This document shows positions 14,881 to 21,461 of a stretch of DNA of 23,697 nucleotides, piece after piece; within the stretch, counting starts at the first letter, position 1, and every line of letters starts with the position of its first letter. The translations under genes and the position numbers were made by a program. Origin of the DNA: DATCJU01 sp036562635 (GTDB lineage: Bacteria; Actinomycetota; Actinomycetes; Mycobacteriales; Pseudonocardiaceae). Where the stretch lies: positions 1-23,697 of the forward strand of contig DATCJU010000071.1 of NCBI GenBank assembly GCA_036562635.1, read 5' to 3'. The notes under the pieces were generated by a model, which saw only the letters and a list, made by a program, of their open reading frames with translations, did not search any database and was not told the origin of the DNA.

Positions 14881-15275
14881 AATGATCGCCTCTTTCGTGC
14901 CAGCGCGCACGGCCCTTGGCACAGGCCCTCGACCGCACCACACCACCACACCACGGCGGTCATCCGGGCGACCGGGCCGCTGGGGCGGGGTGCAGGAGTG
15001 CCGGCGAGGCGGTGCGCGCACCCTGTCCACGACGGAACCGCGTCCTCTGGGCGGAACCGTCCGAGTCTCCGGGCGATCACCAGCGCCGGGATGCGCCGTT
15101 CACGCGGCCTCCGCAGCGCGGCGGTCGCCGTGCAACTGCGGCCCAGTCTACCGGGACGACCGGTCCCGCGACTGCTCCACGCGCGTGACCTGGACCGCCG
15201 TGGTGCCGGAGAGTCGATGCCGGTGTGTCCCGTTCCGCGGCGGCGACGGAGCGGGTGCGGACTACGCTCCGATCC
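14881..15275. promoter_or_regulatory. Divergent intergenic region between helicase and ferritin-like genes
   Basis: This 395-bp gap carries no convincing gene. On the minus strand there is a TAGACT -10-like box (forward 15145-15150) that would give the helicase a 5' untranslated region of roughly 260 nt. A small GTGCCA/TGGCAC hairpin (14897-14902/14917-14922) starts right beside the helicase SD. On the plus strand the ferritin-like gene has its own box at 15263-15268. A long structured leader is typical of RNA helicases, but regulation here is inference. Confidence 0.4.
15263..15268 (+). promoter_or_regulatory. -10 box (TACGCT) for leaderless ferritin-like mRNA
   Basis: TACGCT lies 7 nt before ATG 15276 and no Shine-Dalgarno is present, so a leaderless transcript is likely. 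It excludes the longer in-frame start at 15225. Confidence 0.5.
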
Positions 15276-15971
15276 ATGACCGAGGGCAACCACCGGCCGG
15301 AGGCCGACAGTGAGGGCGTCGGCGGGGGTGTGCGCGCCGACGAGGGTGTCATCGACCTGCTGGGCGTACTGGCCTACGGCGAGCTCTCCGCCTTCGACCG
15401 GCTCGCCGAGGACGCCAGGACCGCACCGACACTGACCGGGAGGGCGGCGCTGGCCAGCATGGCCGCCGCGGAGATCGGCCACTACCGGATGCTGGAGCGG
15501 TACCTCGCCGAGCTGGGCGTGGCCGTGGAGGACGCCATGCAGCCGTTCGTGCGCGCCATCGACGCCTTCCACGCCTCCACCGCACCGAAGTCCTGGTTGG
15601 AGTCGCTGGTCAAGGCCTACGTGGGTGACGGGCTGGCCGCCGACTTCTACCGGGAGATCGCCGAATGGCTCGACTCGCGGACCCGGCAGCTCGTGTTGGA
15701 CGTGCTCGCCGACACCGGACACTCCGCGTTCGCCGAGCGGGAGGTACGGGCGGCCGCCGAGGCGGATCGCAAGGTCAGGGACCGGCTGGTGCTGTGGGGG
15801 CGCAGGCTGCTCGGTGAGGCCGTGACCCAGGCCCAGCACGTGGTCGCGGAGCGGGACGGACTGGCCGAGCTGATCGTGCGCGGCTCGGGCGACCTGAGCG
15901 GGATCGCGGCGTTGTTCAAGCGCCTCCAGGCCAGCCACGCGCGGCGTATGCAGGCACTGGGCCTGGGGTGA
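15276..15971 (+). CDS. Ferritin-like four-helix protein (MiaE-like fold)
   Basis: This is a 231-aa all-helical protein of the ferritin-like superfamily, resembling the actinobacterial type next to rhlE (Rv3210c). A helix with AAAEIGHYRML supplies an ExxH pair, GELSAFDRL another acidic residue, and DGLAADFYREIAEWL and DTGHSAFAEREV further acidic/His positions. The usual second ExxH is not clean, so metal binding and any tRNA hydroxylase activity are uncertain. It is cytoplasmic, without signal or membrane segments. The start ATG 15276 is set by a TACGCT box 7 nt upstream. It is divergent from the helicase and followed by DUF3107 117 nt downstream. Confidence 0.78.
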   Translation: MTEGNHRPEADSEGVGGGVRADEGVIDLLGVLAYGELSAFDRLAEDARTAPTLTGRAALASMAAAEIGHYRMLERYLAELGVAVEDAMQPFVRAIDAFHASTAPKSWLESLVKAYVGDGLAADFYREIAEWLDSRTRQLVLDVLADTGHSAFAEREVRAAAEADRKVRDRLVLWGRRLLGEAVTQAQHVVAERDGLAELIVRGSGDLSGIAALFKRLQASHARRMQALGLG

Positions 15972-16087
15972 CCCCGGTACCGGTGTCGCTTCCGGTCGGT
16001 GTGAGATGCGCCTCGATGCGTCGCGGACCGTCCGGCTCGACTAGCCTTGCGGCAGCCAGTAGCAGCGAGTGGTGACCGGAGGTCAGC

Positions 16088-16318
16088 GTGGAGGTCAAGA
16101 TCGGCGTCGTGGACAGCCCGCGTGAGCTCGTGGTGTCGAGCGGGCAGACGCCTGACGAGGTCGAGTCGCTGGTCGCCGACGCGCTCCGCAAGGCGGATGG
16201 CCTGCTGATCCTGGTCGACGAGAAGGGGCGGCGCTACATCGTGCCGTCCGAGAAGATCGCCTACGTCGAGATCGCGCCGTCCGATCGGCGCCCGATCGGC
16301 TTCGCCGTCGGCTCCTGA
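16088..16318 (+). CDS. DUF3107 family protein (Rv3208A/TB9.4 type)
   Basis: This is a 76-aa protein matching the DUF3107 family, known in mycobacteria as Rv3208A (TB9.4). The whole family pattern is visible: MEVKIGVVDSPRELVV, then a helix around TPDEVESLVADALRKADGLL, the strand ILVDEKGRRYIVP, and SEKIAYVEI. It is a compact cytoplasmic alpha/beta protein of unknown function, conserved across actinomycetes. GTG 16088 is set by GGAGGT (16078-16083) with a 4-nt spacer. A TAGCCT box at 16042-16047 is a plausible -10. Two hairpins follow the stop. Confidence 0.9.
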   Translation: MEVKIGVVDSPRELVVSSGQTPDEVESLVADALRKADGLLILVDEKGRRYIVPSEKIAYVEIAPSDRRPIGFAVGS

Positions 16319-16330
16319 CCGGAACCGCCG

Positions 16331-16400
16331 CGCCACCCGTGCGGTGGCGGGTGCGTGACGCGCGACGGGCGTGCCGGGACCGGTCCCGGCACGCCCGTCG
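16331..16400. terminator. Tandem hairpins including a perfect 38-bp palindrome
   Basis: The first hairpin has CGCCACC/GGTGGCG arms (16331-16337/16343-16349). The second is a perfect palindrome from 16363 to 16400 whose left half is CGACGGGCGTGCCGGGACC. Together they separate DUF3107 from the convergent DUF4873 gene and should stop transcription from both sides. Confidence 0.8.
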
Positions 16401-16423
16401 TTCCGTGTTCGGGGTCCGCGTCC

Positions 16424-16753
16424 TCAGGCGGTGGGGAGTTCGTCCGGCAGGGCCATGATCGCCGGGTGCGGCGGGCGCCCCACCCCGGCGAGCCGGTAGC
16501 GGCCCCACGGGTCGGGCTCGCCGAGCACTCCCTCGGCCTCGCCCTCGGGCGTACGCACGACCACCTGCTGGTTGCCCTTGCCGGCCAGTTCGGTCACCGC
16601 GGGGTCCGCGGCGACCCGCCCGTACCAGTGGAAGCGGCCGTCGATGGGCTCGAAGTGGCCGCGCAGGTGCACCTGCGCCTCCACCTCGCGCTCCCCGACG
16701 CACAGGGTGGCCGGGCCGTGGTACTCCTCGTCGTCGTGGTTGTCGTGACTCAT
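16424..16753 (-). CDS. DUF4873 domain protein
   Basis: This is a 109-aa stand-alone DUF4873 domain. Family features are YHGPATLCVGEREVEAQVHLRGHFEPIDGRFHWYGR at the start and the GVLGEPDPWGRYRLAGVGRPP segment near the end. From family knowledge, this domain is often found fused to the C-terminus of flavin monooxygenases or next to SDR and diiron oxygenase genes. Its own activity is unknown; it could be a substrate or partner binding module. ATG 16753 overlaps the TetR stop by 4 nt (ATGA) and has GGAGG 6 nt upstream, so it is co-expressed with that regulator and hence with the divergent oxygenase operon. Confidence 0.75.
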   Translation of the reverse strand: MSHDNHDDEEYHGPATLCVGEREVEAQVHLRGHFEPIDGRFHWYGRVAADPAVTELAGKGNQQVVVRTPEGEAEGVLGEPDPWGRYRLAGVGRPPHPAIMALPDELPTA

Positions 16754-17598
16754 CGGGCGCCTCCGGTGTGTGGTGTATGGGTTGCCTCGTCGGGTCGGGT
16801 GTCCGTGGGTTCGGGGTCCTCTCCGGTGGCGACGCCCCCTTCGAGCACCCGCAGTCGTGGGCGCAGGGCGTCGAGCGCGGCGTCCGTGTCGGCGTGGGGG
16901 TCCACCTCCACACCGTGGGCGCGCAGTGTTCCGTCCAGGGCGTGCCAGATGAGCTCGGTGAGGTACTCGGTCAGGCTCTCCCGGCTCATGGTCTGCCGCT
17001 CCAGCCACCAGTCACCGGCCGTCTGCACCATGCCGACCAGCGCGTAGCTCCATGGTTCCGCCGCCCCGGAGTCCAGCCGGAAGGCACGCAGGAGCTCGCC
17101 GAGGATGCGGGCGAGCACGGTGGCGATCATCGCCTTGTCCTCGGCCACCGGGTCGTGCTCGACCGGTTGGTCGGCGAAGGAGCGGCGCACCATGAAGCGG
17201 TACAGCTCCGGGTACTCCTCGATCGTCGCCAGATAGGTGTCCACCGCGGTGCGGATCCAGCCCAGTGGGCTGCCGCCACCCTGCAGTGCCGGGGCGAGCC
17301 GCTGCATGAGCATCTCGGTTGCGCGCCGGCTGACAGCCAGGTAGAGGTCGGCCTTGTCGGTGAAGTGCCGGTACAACACCGGCTTGCTCACCCCGGCTTC
17401 CGCCGCGATCTCGTCCATTCCCACGCCGGCGCCGTGCCGGGCGATCGCCCGGATCGTGGCCTCGACGAACTGGGCGCGCCGGTGTTCCCGGTGCGCGCGC
17501 CAGCGCTCGCGGCGGGCGTCGCTGCGTCTCTCGTCGTCCGCAGCACCGTCTCGACGGGCGGTGCTGCCCGGGGTGCCCCCCTTGACAGACCTGGGCAT
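16750..17598 (-). CDS. TetR family regulator of the oxygenase cassette
   Basis: This is a 282-aa TetR-type repressor, longer than usual because of an arginine-rich N-terminal extension of about 35 residues and a disordered C-terminal tail (EGGVATGEDPEPTDTRPD onward). The DNA-binding helix-turn-helix is at about 60-79 (GMDEIAAEAGVSKPVLYRHF); the ligand-binding helices follow. The start is ATG 17598, with TAGCCT 7 nt before it and no SD, so the message looks leaderless. The operator palindromes at 17616-17638 lie immediately upstream of this -10, so the protein probably represses itself and the divergent SDR operon, with a metabolite of the pathway as inducer. It overlaps DUF4873 by 4 nt. Confidence 0.88.
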   Translation of the reverse strand: MPRSVKGGTPGSTARRDGAADDERRSDARRERWRAHREHRRAQFVEATIRAIARHGAGVGMDEIAAEAGVSKPVLYRHFTDKADLYLAVSRRATEMLMQRLAPALQGGGSPLGWIRTAVDTYLATIEEYPELYRFMVRRSFADQPVEHDPVAEDKAMIATVLARILGELLRAFRLDSGAAEPWSYALVGMVQTAGDWWLERQTMSRESLTEYLTELIWHALDGTLRAHGVEVDPHADTDAALDALRPRLRVLEGGVATGEDPEPTDTRPDEATHTPHTGGAR

Positions 17599-17605
17599 GT
17601 GCCAC

Positions 17606-17611
17606 AGGCTA
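17606..17611 (-). promoter_or_regulatory. -10 box (TAGCCT) for leaderless TetR mRNA
   Basis: TAGCCT on the minus strand lies 7 nt upstream of ATG 17598 and directly beside the operator, so a bound repressor would cover the -35 to -10 spacer. Confidence 0.5.
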
Positions 17612-17615
17612 CCAA

Positions 17616-17638
17616 AAGTAACTGTTACTTCTAGTAAC
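17616..17638. promoter_or_regulatory. Probable TetR operator (overlapping GTTACT/AGTAAC palindromes)
   Basis: An AT-rich island in the divergent promoter contains AAGTAAC-T-GTTACTT (17616-17630), a perfect palindrome. It overlaps GTTACT-TCT-AGTAAC (17624-17638), giving three half-sites sharing the middle one. A TAACAT box (17635-17640) within or next to it could be the -10 of the SDR operon. The position between TetR and its target genes fits autoregulation. Confidence 0.7.
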
Positions 17639-17686
17639 ATGTGAGTGGTGCCGGGTGGCCGATCGCCCGGGCCCGGGAGGAGCGCG

Positions 17687-18625
17687 ATGGGAGAACGACC
17701 ACTCGCCGGATGCCGCGTCCTGATCACGGGGGCGGCCGGTGCCTTCGGCTCGGCGACCAGTGCCGCACTGCGTGCTCGGGGCGCCCGGGTCGTGGGCCTG
17801 GACGTGGTTTCCCCGCCGGGGGCGGAGGAACAGATCATCCGCTGTGACCTCAGTGACGACGCCGCGGTCGCCGAGAGTGTGACCCAGGCGGTGGAACGGC
17901 TCGGCGGTCTGGACGTCCTGGTGAACAACGCCGGGGTCGGCCTGCCCACCGACTCGGGTGCGCCGATCGACGAGGCAGTGCGCCGTACCGTCGAGGTCAA
18001 CCTGCTCGGTGCCTGGCGGACCACCGCCGCGGCGCTACCCCACCTGCTGCGCTCGCCCGACCCCCGCGCGGTGTTCGTCTCCTCCGGGCTGGCGTTCGTC
18101 ACCGTGCCCTTCGCCTCCGCCTACACGGTGACCAAGCGTGGGATCAGCGCCTACGCCGACTGCCTGCGCATCGAGTACGGCAGCCGCCTGAAGGTCACCA
18201 CCGTCTACCCCGGTTACGTCCGCACGCCCATCCACGAGGCCAGCCGCCGGGCCGGCGTGACGTTGGAGGGCAAGGTGCCCGCGGAGCGGGTGGAGGACGT
18301 GGTGGGCACGCTGCTGCGTGTCATCGCCGCCGAGCGGCCACCCCGTGACACCGGAACCACCAGGTCGGGTGGGTTCGCGATCCGCCTGGGCCGGATGTTG
18401 CCCGCCCTGGTCGACCGGGTGGTGCTCGCCCGGCACCGGCGTGACCTGGCGCGTGGCGAGTACGACGGCGTCCCGCTGGCCGAGCGGATGGCCCGGCTGC
18501 TCGCCGGCCGTGGTGATCATGAATCGGCCGCACGGGCACGAGCACGGAACAGTTCCGCCGGCGAGACGTCCGGCGCAGGCACCGGAACAGGGACCATCCC
18601 GCAGCAGGGGGAGGAGTTGTCCTGA
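17687..18625 (+). CDS. Short-chain dehydrogenase/reductase (SDR)
   Basis: This is a classical SDR oxidoreductase (312 aa). The Rossmann motif is TGAAGAFG at 14-21. D39 at the end of strand 2 favours NAD(H) over NADP(H). NNAG lies at 80-83, N105 is present, and the catalytic S133 with Y146-x3-K150 is complete. A 40-residue Gly/Thr/Ser-rich tail follows the domain and looks disordered. It likely oxidises an alcohol or reduces a carbonyl in the cassette pathway. ATG 17687 is preceded by GGAGG at 17676-17680 with 6-nt spacing. Its stop overlaps the diiron oxygenase start (TGATG), and the gene is divergent from its probable TetR repressor. Confidence 0.9.
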   Translation: MGERPLAGCRVLITGAAGAFGSATSAALRARGARVVGLDVVSPPGAEEQIIRCDLSDDAAVAESVTQAVERLGGLDVLVNNAGVGLPTDSGAPIDEAVRRTVEVNLLGAWRTTAAALPHLLRSPDPRAVFVSSGLAFVTVPFASAYTVTKRGISAYADCLRIEYGSRLKVTTVYPGYVRTPIHEASRRAGVTLEGKVPAERVEDVVGTLLRVIAAERPPRDTGTTRSGGFAIRLGRMLPALVDRVVLARHRRDLARGEYDGVPLAERMARLLAGRGDHESAARARARNSSAGETSGAGTGTGTIPQQGEELS

Positions 18626-19527
18626 TGAGCACACGAACCACCCAGGTGGCCGACCGGGAGAAGACCGCCGAGCGTCTGCTGAACTCCTCGGCACGGAACT
18701 CCTACGACCCCCAGGTCGACATCGACTGGGACGCCCCGCTCCTGCCGGGGACGTACTACCTGCCGCAGCACCGGATCTCGCTGTACGGCACCGACCTGTG
18801 GGAGCAGCTCACCGAGGAGCAGCGCATCGAGCTGTCCAAGCACGAGGTCGCCAGCATGGCCAGCAACGGCATCTGGTTCGAGGTCATCCTGATGCAGTTG
18901 CTGACCAAGTACACCTACCGTCGTGACCCCACCCGGCGGCACGTCCAGTACGCGCTGACCGAGGTCGCCGACGAGTGCCGGCACTCGATCATGTTCGCCC
19001 GGATGATCGAGAAGTTCGGCTGCCCGGCCTACGGGCCGCAGAAGCTGGCCTACCAGCTCGGTAAGGTGCTGACCGCGGTGGGCAACGGGCCGTCCATGTT
19101 CGCTGCCATCCTCATCGCCGAGGAGGTCCTGGACCGGCTGCAGCGCGAGTCGATGGCCGACGAGAGCATCCAGCCGCTGGTCCGTATGGTCAACCGCATC
19201 CACGTGGTGGAGGAGGCGCGGCACGTGCGGTTCGCCCGGGAGGAGGTCGTGCGCACCATGCGGCGGTGTGGTCCCGCGGCGCGCGCCCACCACCGGATGA
19301 TCACCGCGCTCAACGCCTACTTCATCGTGAACAGCCTGATCCATCCGCGGGTGTACGCGGCGGTCGGACTCGACCCCGTGCGCGCCCGGAAGGCCGCGCT
19401 GGCCAACCCGCACTACCAGCAGACCCTGCGGTGGGCGGGGGAGCGGATCGTGAGCTTCCTGGACGAGGTGGGACTGATCGGTAACCCGGGGATGTCGTTG
19501 TGGCGCAAGTCCTTCCTGATCGCATGA
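18625..19527 (+). CDS. AurF-like diiron oxygenase
   Basis: This is a 300-aa soluble ferritin-like diiron enzyme of the AurF (p-aminobenzoate N-oxygenase) family. Ligand positions line up with AurF: E117 and H120 in ADECRHS, E166 in IAEEVLD, and H193, E197 and H200 in HVVEEARHVRF. The last four are at exactly 30 less than AurF numbering E196, H223, E227 and H230. The first glutamate is probably E86, less certain. The metal site therefore looks intact. Whether it does N-oxygenation, C-hydroxylation or another O2 reaction is unknown. ATG 18625 shares one base with the SDR stop, with GGAGGA upstream; the next gene overlaps by 4 nt. Confidence 0.87.
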   Translation: MSTRTTQVADREKTAERLLNSSARNSYDPQVDIDWDAPLLPGTYYLPQHRISLYGTDLWEQLTEEQRIELSKHEVASMASNGIWFEVILMQLLTKYTYRRDPTRRHVQYALTEVADECRHSIMFARMIEKFGCPAYGPQKLAYQLGKVLTAVGNGPSMFAAILIAEEVLDRLQRESMADESIQPLVRMVNRIHVVEEARHVRFAREEVVRTMRRCGPAARAHHRMITALNAYFIVNSLIHPRVYAAVGLDPVRARKAALANPHYQQTLRWAGERIVSFLDEVGLIGNPGMSLWRKSFLIA

Positions 19528-20471
19528 GCACGACCGGTGTCGAACCCGCGGCGGCGGGCCGGGTCGACTGGTTCACCACCGCCGACGGGACCAGGCTCCA
19601 CGTCGCCGAGCACGGTGCGGCCGACGCGGAGTACACCCTGATCCTCCTGCACGGCTGGACCCTCACCCGGCACAGCTGGCAGTGGGTGATCGAGGACCTG
19701 CTCGCCACCAGCCCGGTGCCGCTGCGGGTACTCAGCTACGACCACCGTGGCCACGGTTCGTCCGATCCGGCCCCGACGGGCACGGCCACCATCGAGCAGA
19801 TCGCCGACGACCTCGCCGAGCTGATCGAGGCGCGGGTGCCGACCGGTCCGGTGGTGCTCGCCGGGCACTCCATGGGCGGCATGACCATCATGGCGCTGGC
19901 CGAGCGTTACCCCGACCTGGTGGCCTCCCGGGTGGCGGGAGCCGCCTTCGTCGCCACCTCCAGCGGGGGGCTGCGGAACCTGACGTTCGGCCTGCCCCAG
20001 CCCGTGGCATCGGTGATCCGGCGGATCGAGCGTGTGGCCCAGCGGTTCGAGCGCGGGACCCAGCAGCGGACCGGCACCGGTGGCGGGGCCGCCCAGGAGG
20101 GCCGCAAGTTGCCGCCGCCGGTCCTGCGCTGGCTGCTGTTCGGGGAGCGGCCGGCCCTGGAGATGCTCACCGCGACCGTCGAGTGGGTGGCCCAGTGCCA
20201 CCCGGCGAGCATGGCCGGGTTCCGTGCCTCACTGGACGAGCACGAACGGACCGCGGCGCTCGCCGTGCTGCGGGACGTCCCGTCCGTGGTGCTGTGCGGT
20301 TCCGGGGACCGGCTGTGCCCGGAACCGCACGCGAGGGTGATCGTGCGGGAGCTGCCGCGCGCCGAGCTGATCATCTACGGCGGTGCGGGGCACATGCTGC
20401 CGTTGGAGCGGCACGCCGACGTCGCCCGACAGATCCTCCGGGTGCTCGTCGCCGCCGGCGCACGCCGGTAG
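19524..20471 (+). CDS. Alpha/beta hydrolase of the oxygenase cassette
   Basis: This is a 315-aa alpha/beta hydrolase. Motifs: LLHGW at 41-45 (oxyanion), DHRGHGSSD at 73-81, nucleophile S116 in AGHSMGGM, acid D262 in GSGDRLCP and H290 in GAGHMLPLE. A lid region of about 60 residues between the nucleophile and the acid is Arg/Gly-rich and would form the substrate pocket. The ATG overlaps the oxygenase stop (ATGA), so the three plus-strand genes form a tightly coupled operon. It may cleave an ester, lactone or C-C bond made by the upstream oxygenase/dehydrogenase; the substrate is unknown. A strong bidirectional hairpin follows. Confidence 0.88.
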   Translation: MSTTGVEPAAAGRVDWFTTADGTRLHVAEHGAADAEYTLILLHGWTLTRHSWQWVIEDLLATSPVPLRVLSYDHRGHGSSDPAPTGTATIEQIADDLAELIEARVPTGPVVLAGHSMGGMTIMALAERYPDLVASRVAGAAFVATSSGGLRNLTFGLPQPVASVIRRIERVAQRFERGTQQRTGTGGGAAQEGRKLPPPVLRWLLFGERPALEMLTATVEWVAQCHPASMAGFRASLDEHERTAALAVLRDVPSVVLCGSGDRLCPEPHARVIVRELPRAELIIYGGAGHMLPLERHADVARQILRVLVAAGARR

Positions 20472-20486
20472 CGGGCACCTCCTGCG

Positions 20487-20520
20487 ACGGGCCCCGTCTC
20501 GGACGTCGAGCGGGGCCCGT
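20487..20520. terminator. Bidirectional hairpin between hydrolase and second TetR
   Basis: ACGGGCCCCG (20487-20496) pairs with CGGGGCCCGT (20511-20520). The stem continues with CTCG/CGAG after a one-base bulge, leaving a 5-nt loop. It lies 15 nt after the hydrolase stop and 32 nt beyond the stop of the convergent TetR gene. Confidence 0.78.
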
Positions 20521-20552
20521 GCGGCGTCGTGGAGTGGTGACCGGTGCGGTCT

Positions 20553-21185
20553 TCAGTGCTGCAGCGGGAAACCGCCGCCGATGCCCTTCCAGGCCAGGGT
20601 GGAGATCAGCGAGATGGCCTCCTCCTTGGGCACCGAGCGGTTGGTGTCCAGCCAGTACCGGGCGGCCACCTGGCTCACCCCGGCCAGGCCCACGGCGAGC
20701 AGACGGGCACGCTCCGGGTCCAGGCCGGCGTCCGCCATCACCACCTCGGCGATGACGTCCACACAGGCCGTCGTGGCCCGCTCCACCGCCTCCTGCACCG
20801 CGGGTTCGTTGTGCAGGTCCGACTCGAACACCAGCCGGAACGCGGGGCCGTTGTCCACGAAGTCGAAGTACGCGCCCACCGCGGCACGCACCCGCAGCTT
20901 GTTGTCGTGGGTGGACCTGATGGCCTCGTGGACGCGGCGGACCAGTTCCTCGACCTGGGTCTCCAACAGGGCCAGGTACAGCTCCAGCTTGCCCGGGAAG
21001 TGCTGGTAGAGCACGGGCTTGCTGACCCCGGCGCGTTCGGCGATCTCGTCCATCGCCGCGGCGTGGTACCCGTTGGCGACGAACACTTCCTGTGCTGCGG
21101 CGAGCAGCTGGGCACGTCGTGCCGAGCGGGGCAGTCGCACACCTCGCCCCACGTGCCCGGCGCCCTGCTGCGCGGTCTCGGTCAT
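20553..21185 (-). CDS. TetR family regulator (Rv3208-like)
   Basis: This is a 210-aa TetR-type regulator of ordinary length. The helix-turn-helix is at about 45-63 (MDEIAERAGVSKPVLYQHF), followed by an all-helical ligand domain with the distinctive VGAYFDFVDNGPAFRLVFESDLHNEP segment. Both the segment and the place next to DUF3152 match the TetR conserved in actinomycetes (Rv3208 in M. tuberculosis), so I regard it as the ancestral regulator of this block and the other TetR as part of the inserted cassette. ATG 21185 has GGAGGG 5 nt upstream. The divergent region to the next gene carries a 9-4-9 inverted repeat. The effector is unknown. Confidence 0.88.
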   Translation of the reverse strand: MTETAQQGAGHVGRGVRLPRSARRAQLLAAAQEVFVANGYHAAAMDEIAERAGVSKPVLYQHFPGKLELYLALLETQVEELVRRVHEAIRSTHDNKLRVRAAVGAYFDFVDNGPAFRLVFESDLHNEPAVQEAVERATTACVDVIAEVVMADAGLDPERARLLAVGLAGVSQVAARYWLDTNRSVPKEEAISLISTLAWKGIGGGFPLQH

Positions 21186-21461
21186 CCTGGCCCTCCAGCT
21201 ACCTCGTCCTCACCACGGCGAGGACCCTGCCCGACGCGAGCCGGGTGTCCCGACCTTACTCGCCGGTAGCAACATGATGCCGCTGCACAGGCTATTCGGT
21301 GCCACCCCTGTGGCACCGGACCCGGTACCGGTGGTTCTCCGGTGCCCGTGCCGCGGCGGTTCGTGGAGCCTTCGGACGACGGTGTCCCGGCCCGGGACCG
21401 GCGGCCTGCTCCCCGGTGCACTCGTCGGAATGACTTGCCGCACAACGGTAATCCTTGGGTG
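21186..21461. promoter_or_regulatory. Divergent promoter region with a perfect 9-4-9 inverted repeat
   Basis: CGGTGCCAC (21297-21305) and GTGGCACCG (21310-21318) are perfect inverted arms around CCCT in the 276-bp gap between the TetR and hydrolase genes. This is a plausible TetR operator. TAAGGT on the minus strand (forward ACCTTA, 21253-21258) could be the TetR -10. No gene is seen in the gap. Confidence 0.5.

Noticed and set aside
12694..15279. 861-codon plus-strand open frame opposite the helicase
   Set aside because: It is an antisense shadow of a GC-rich gene: no domain is recognisable, composition is odd, and the helicase motifs on the other strand are complete.
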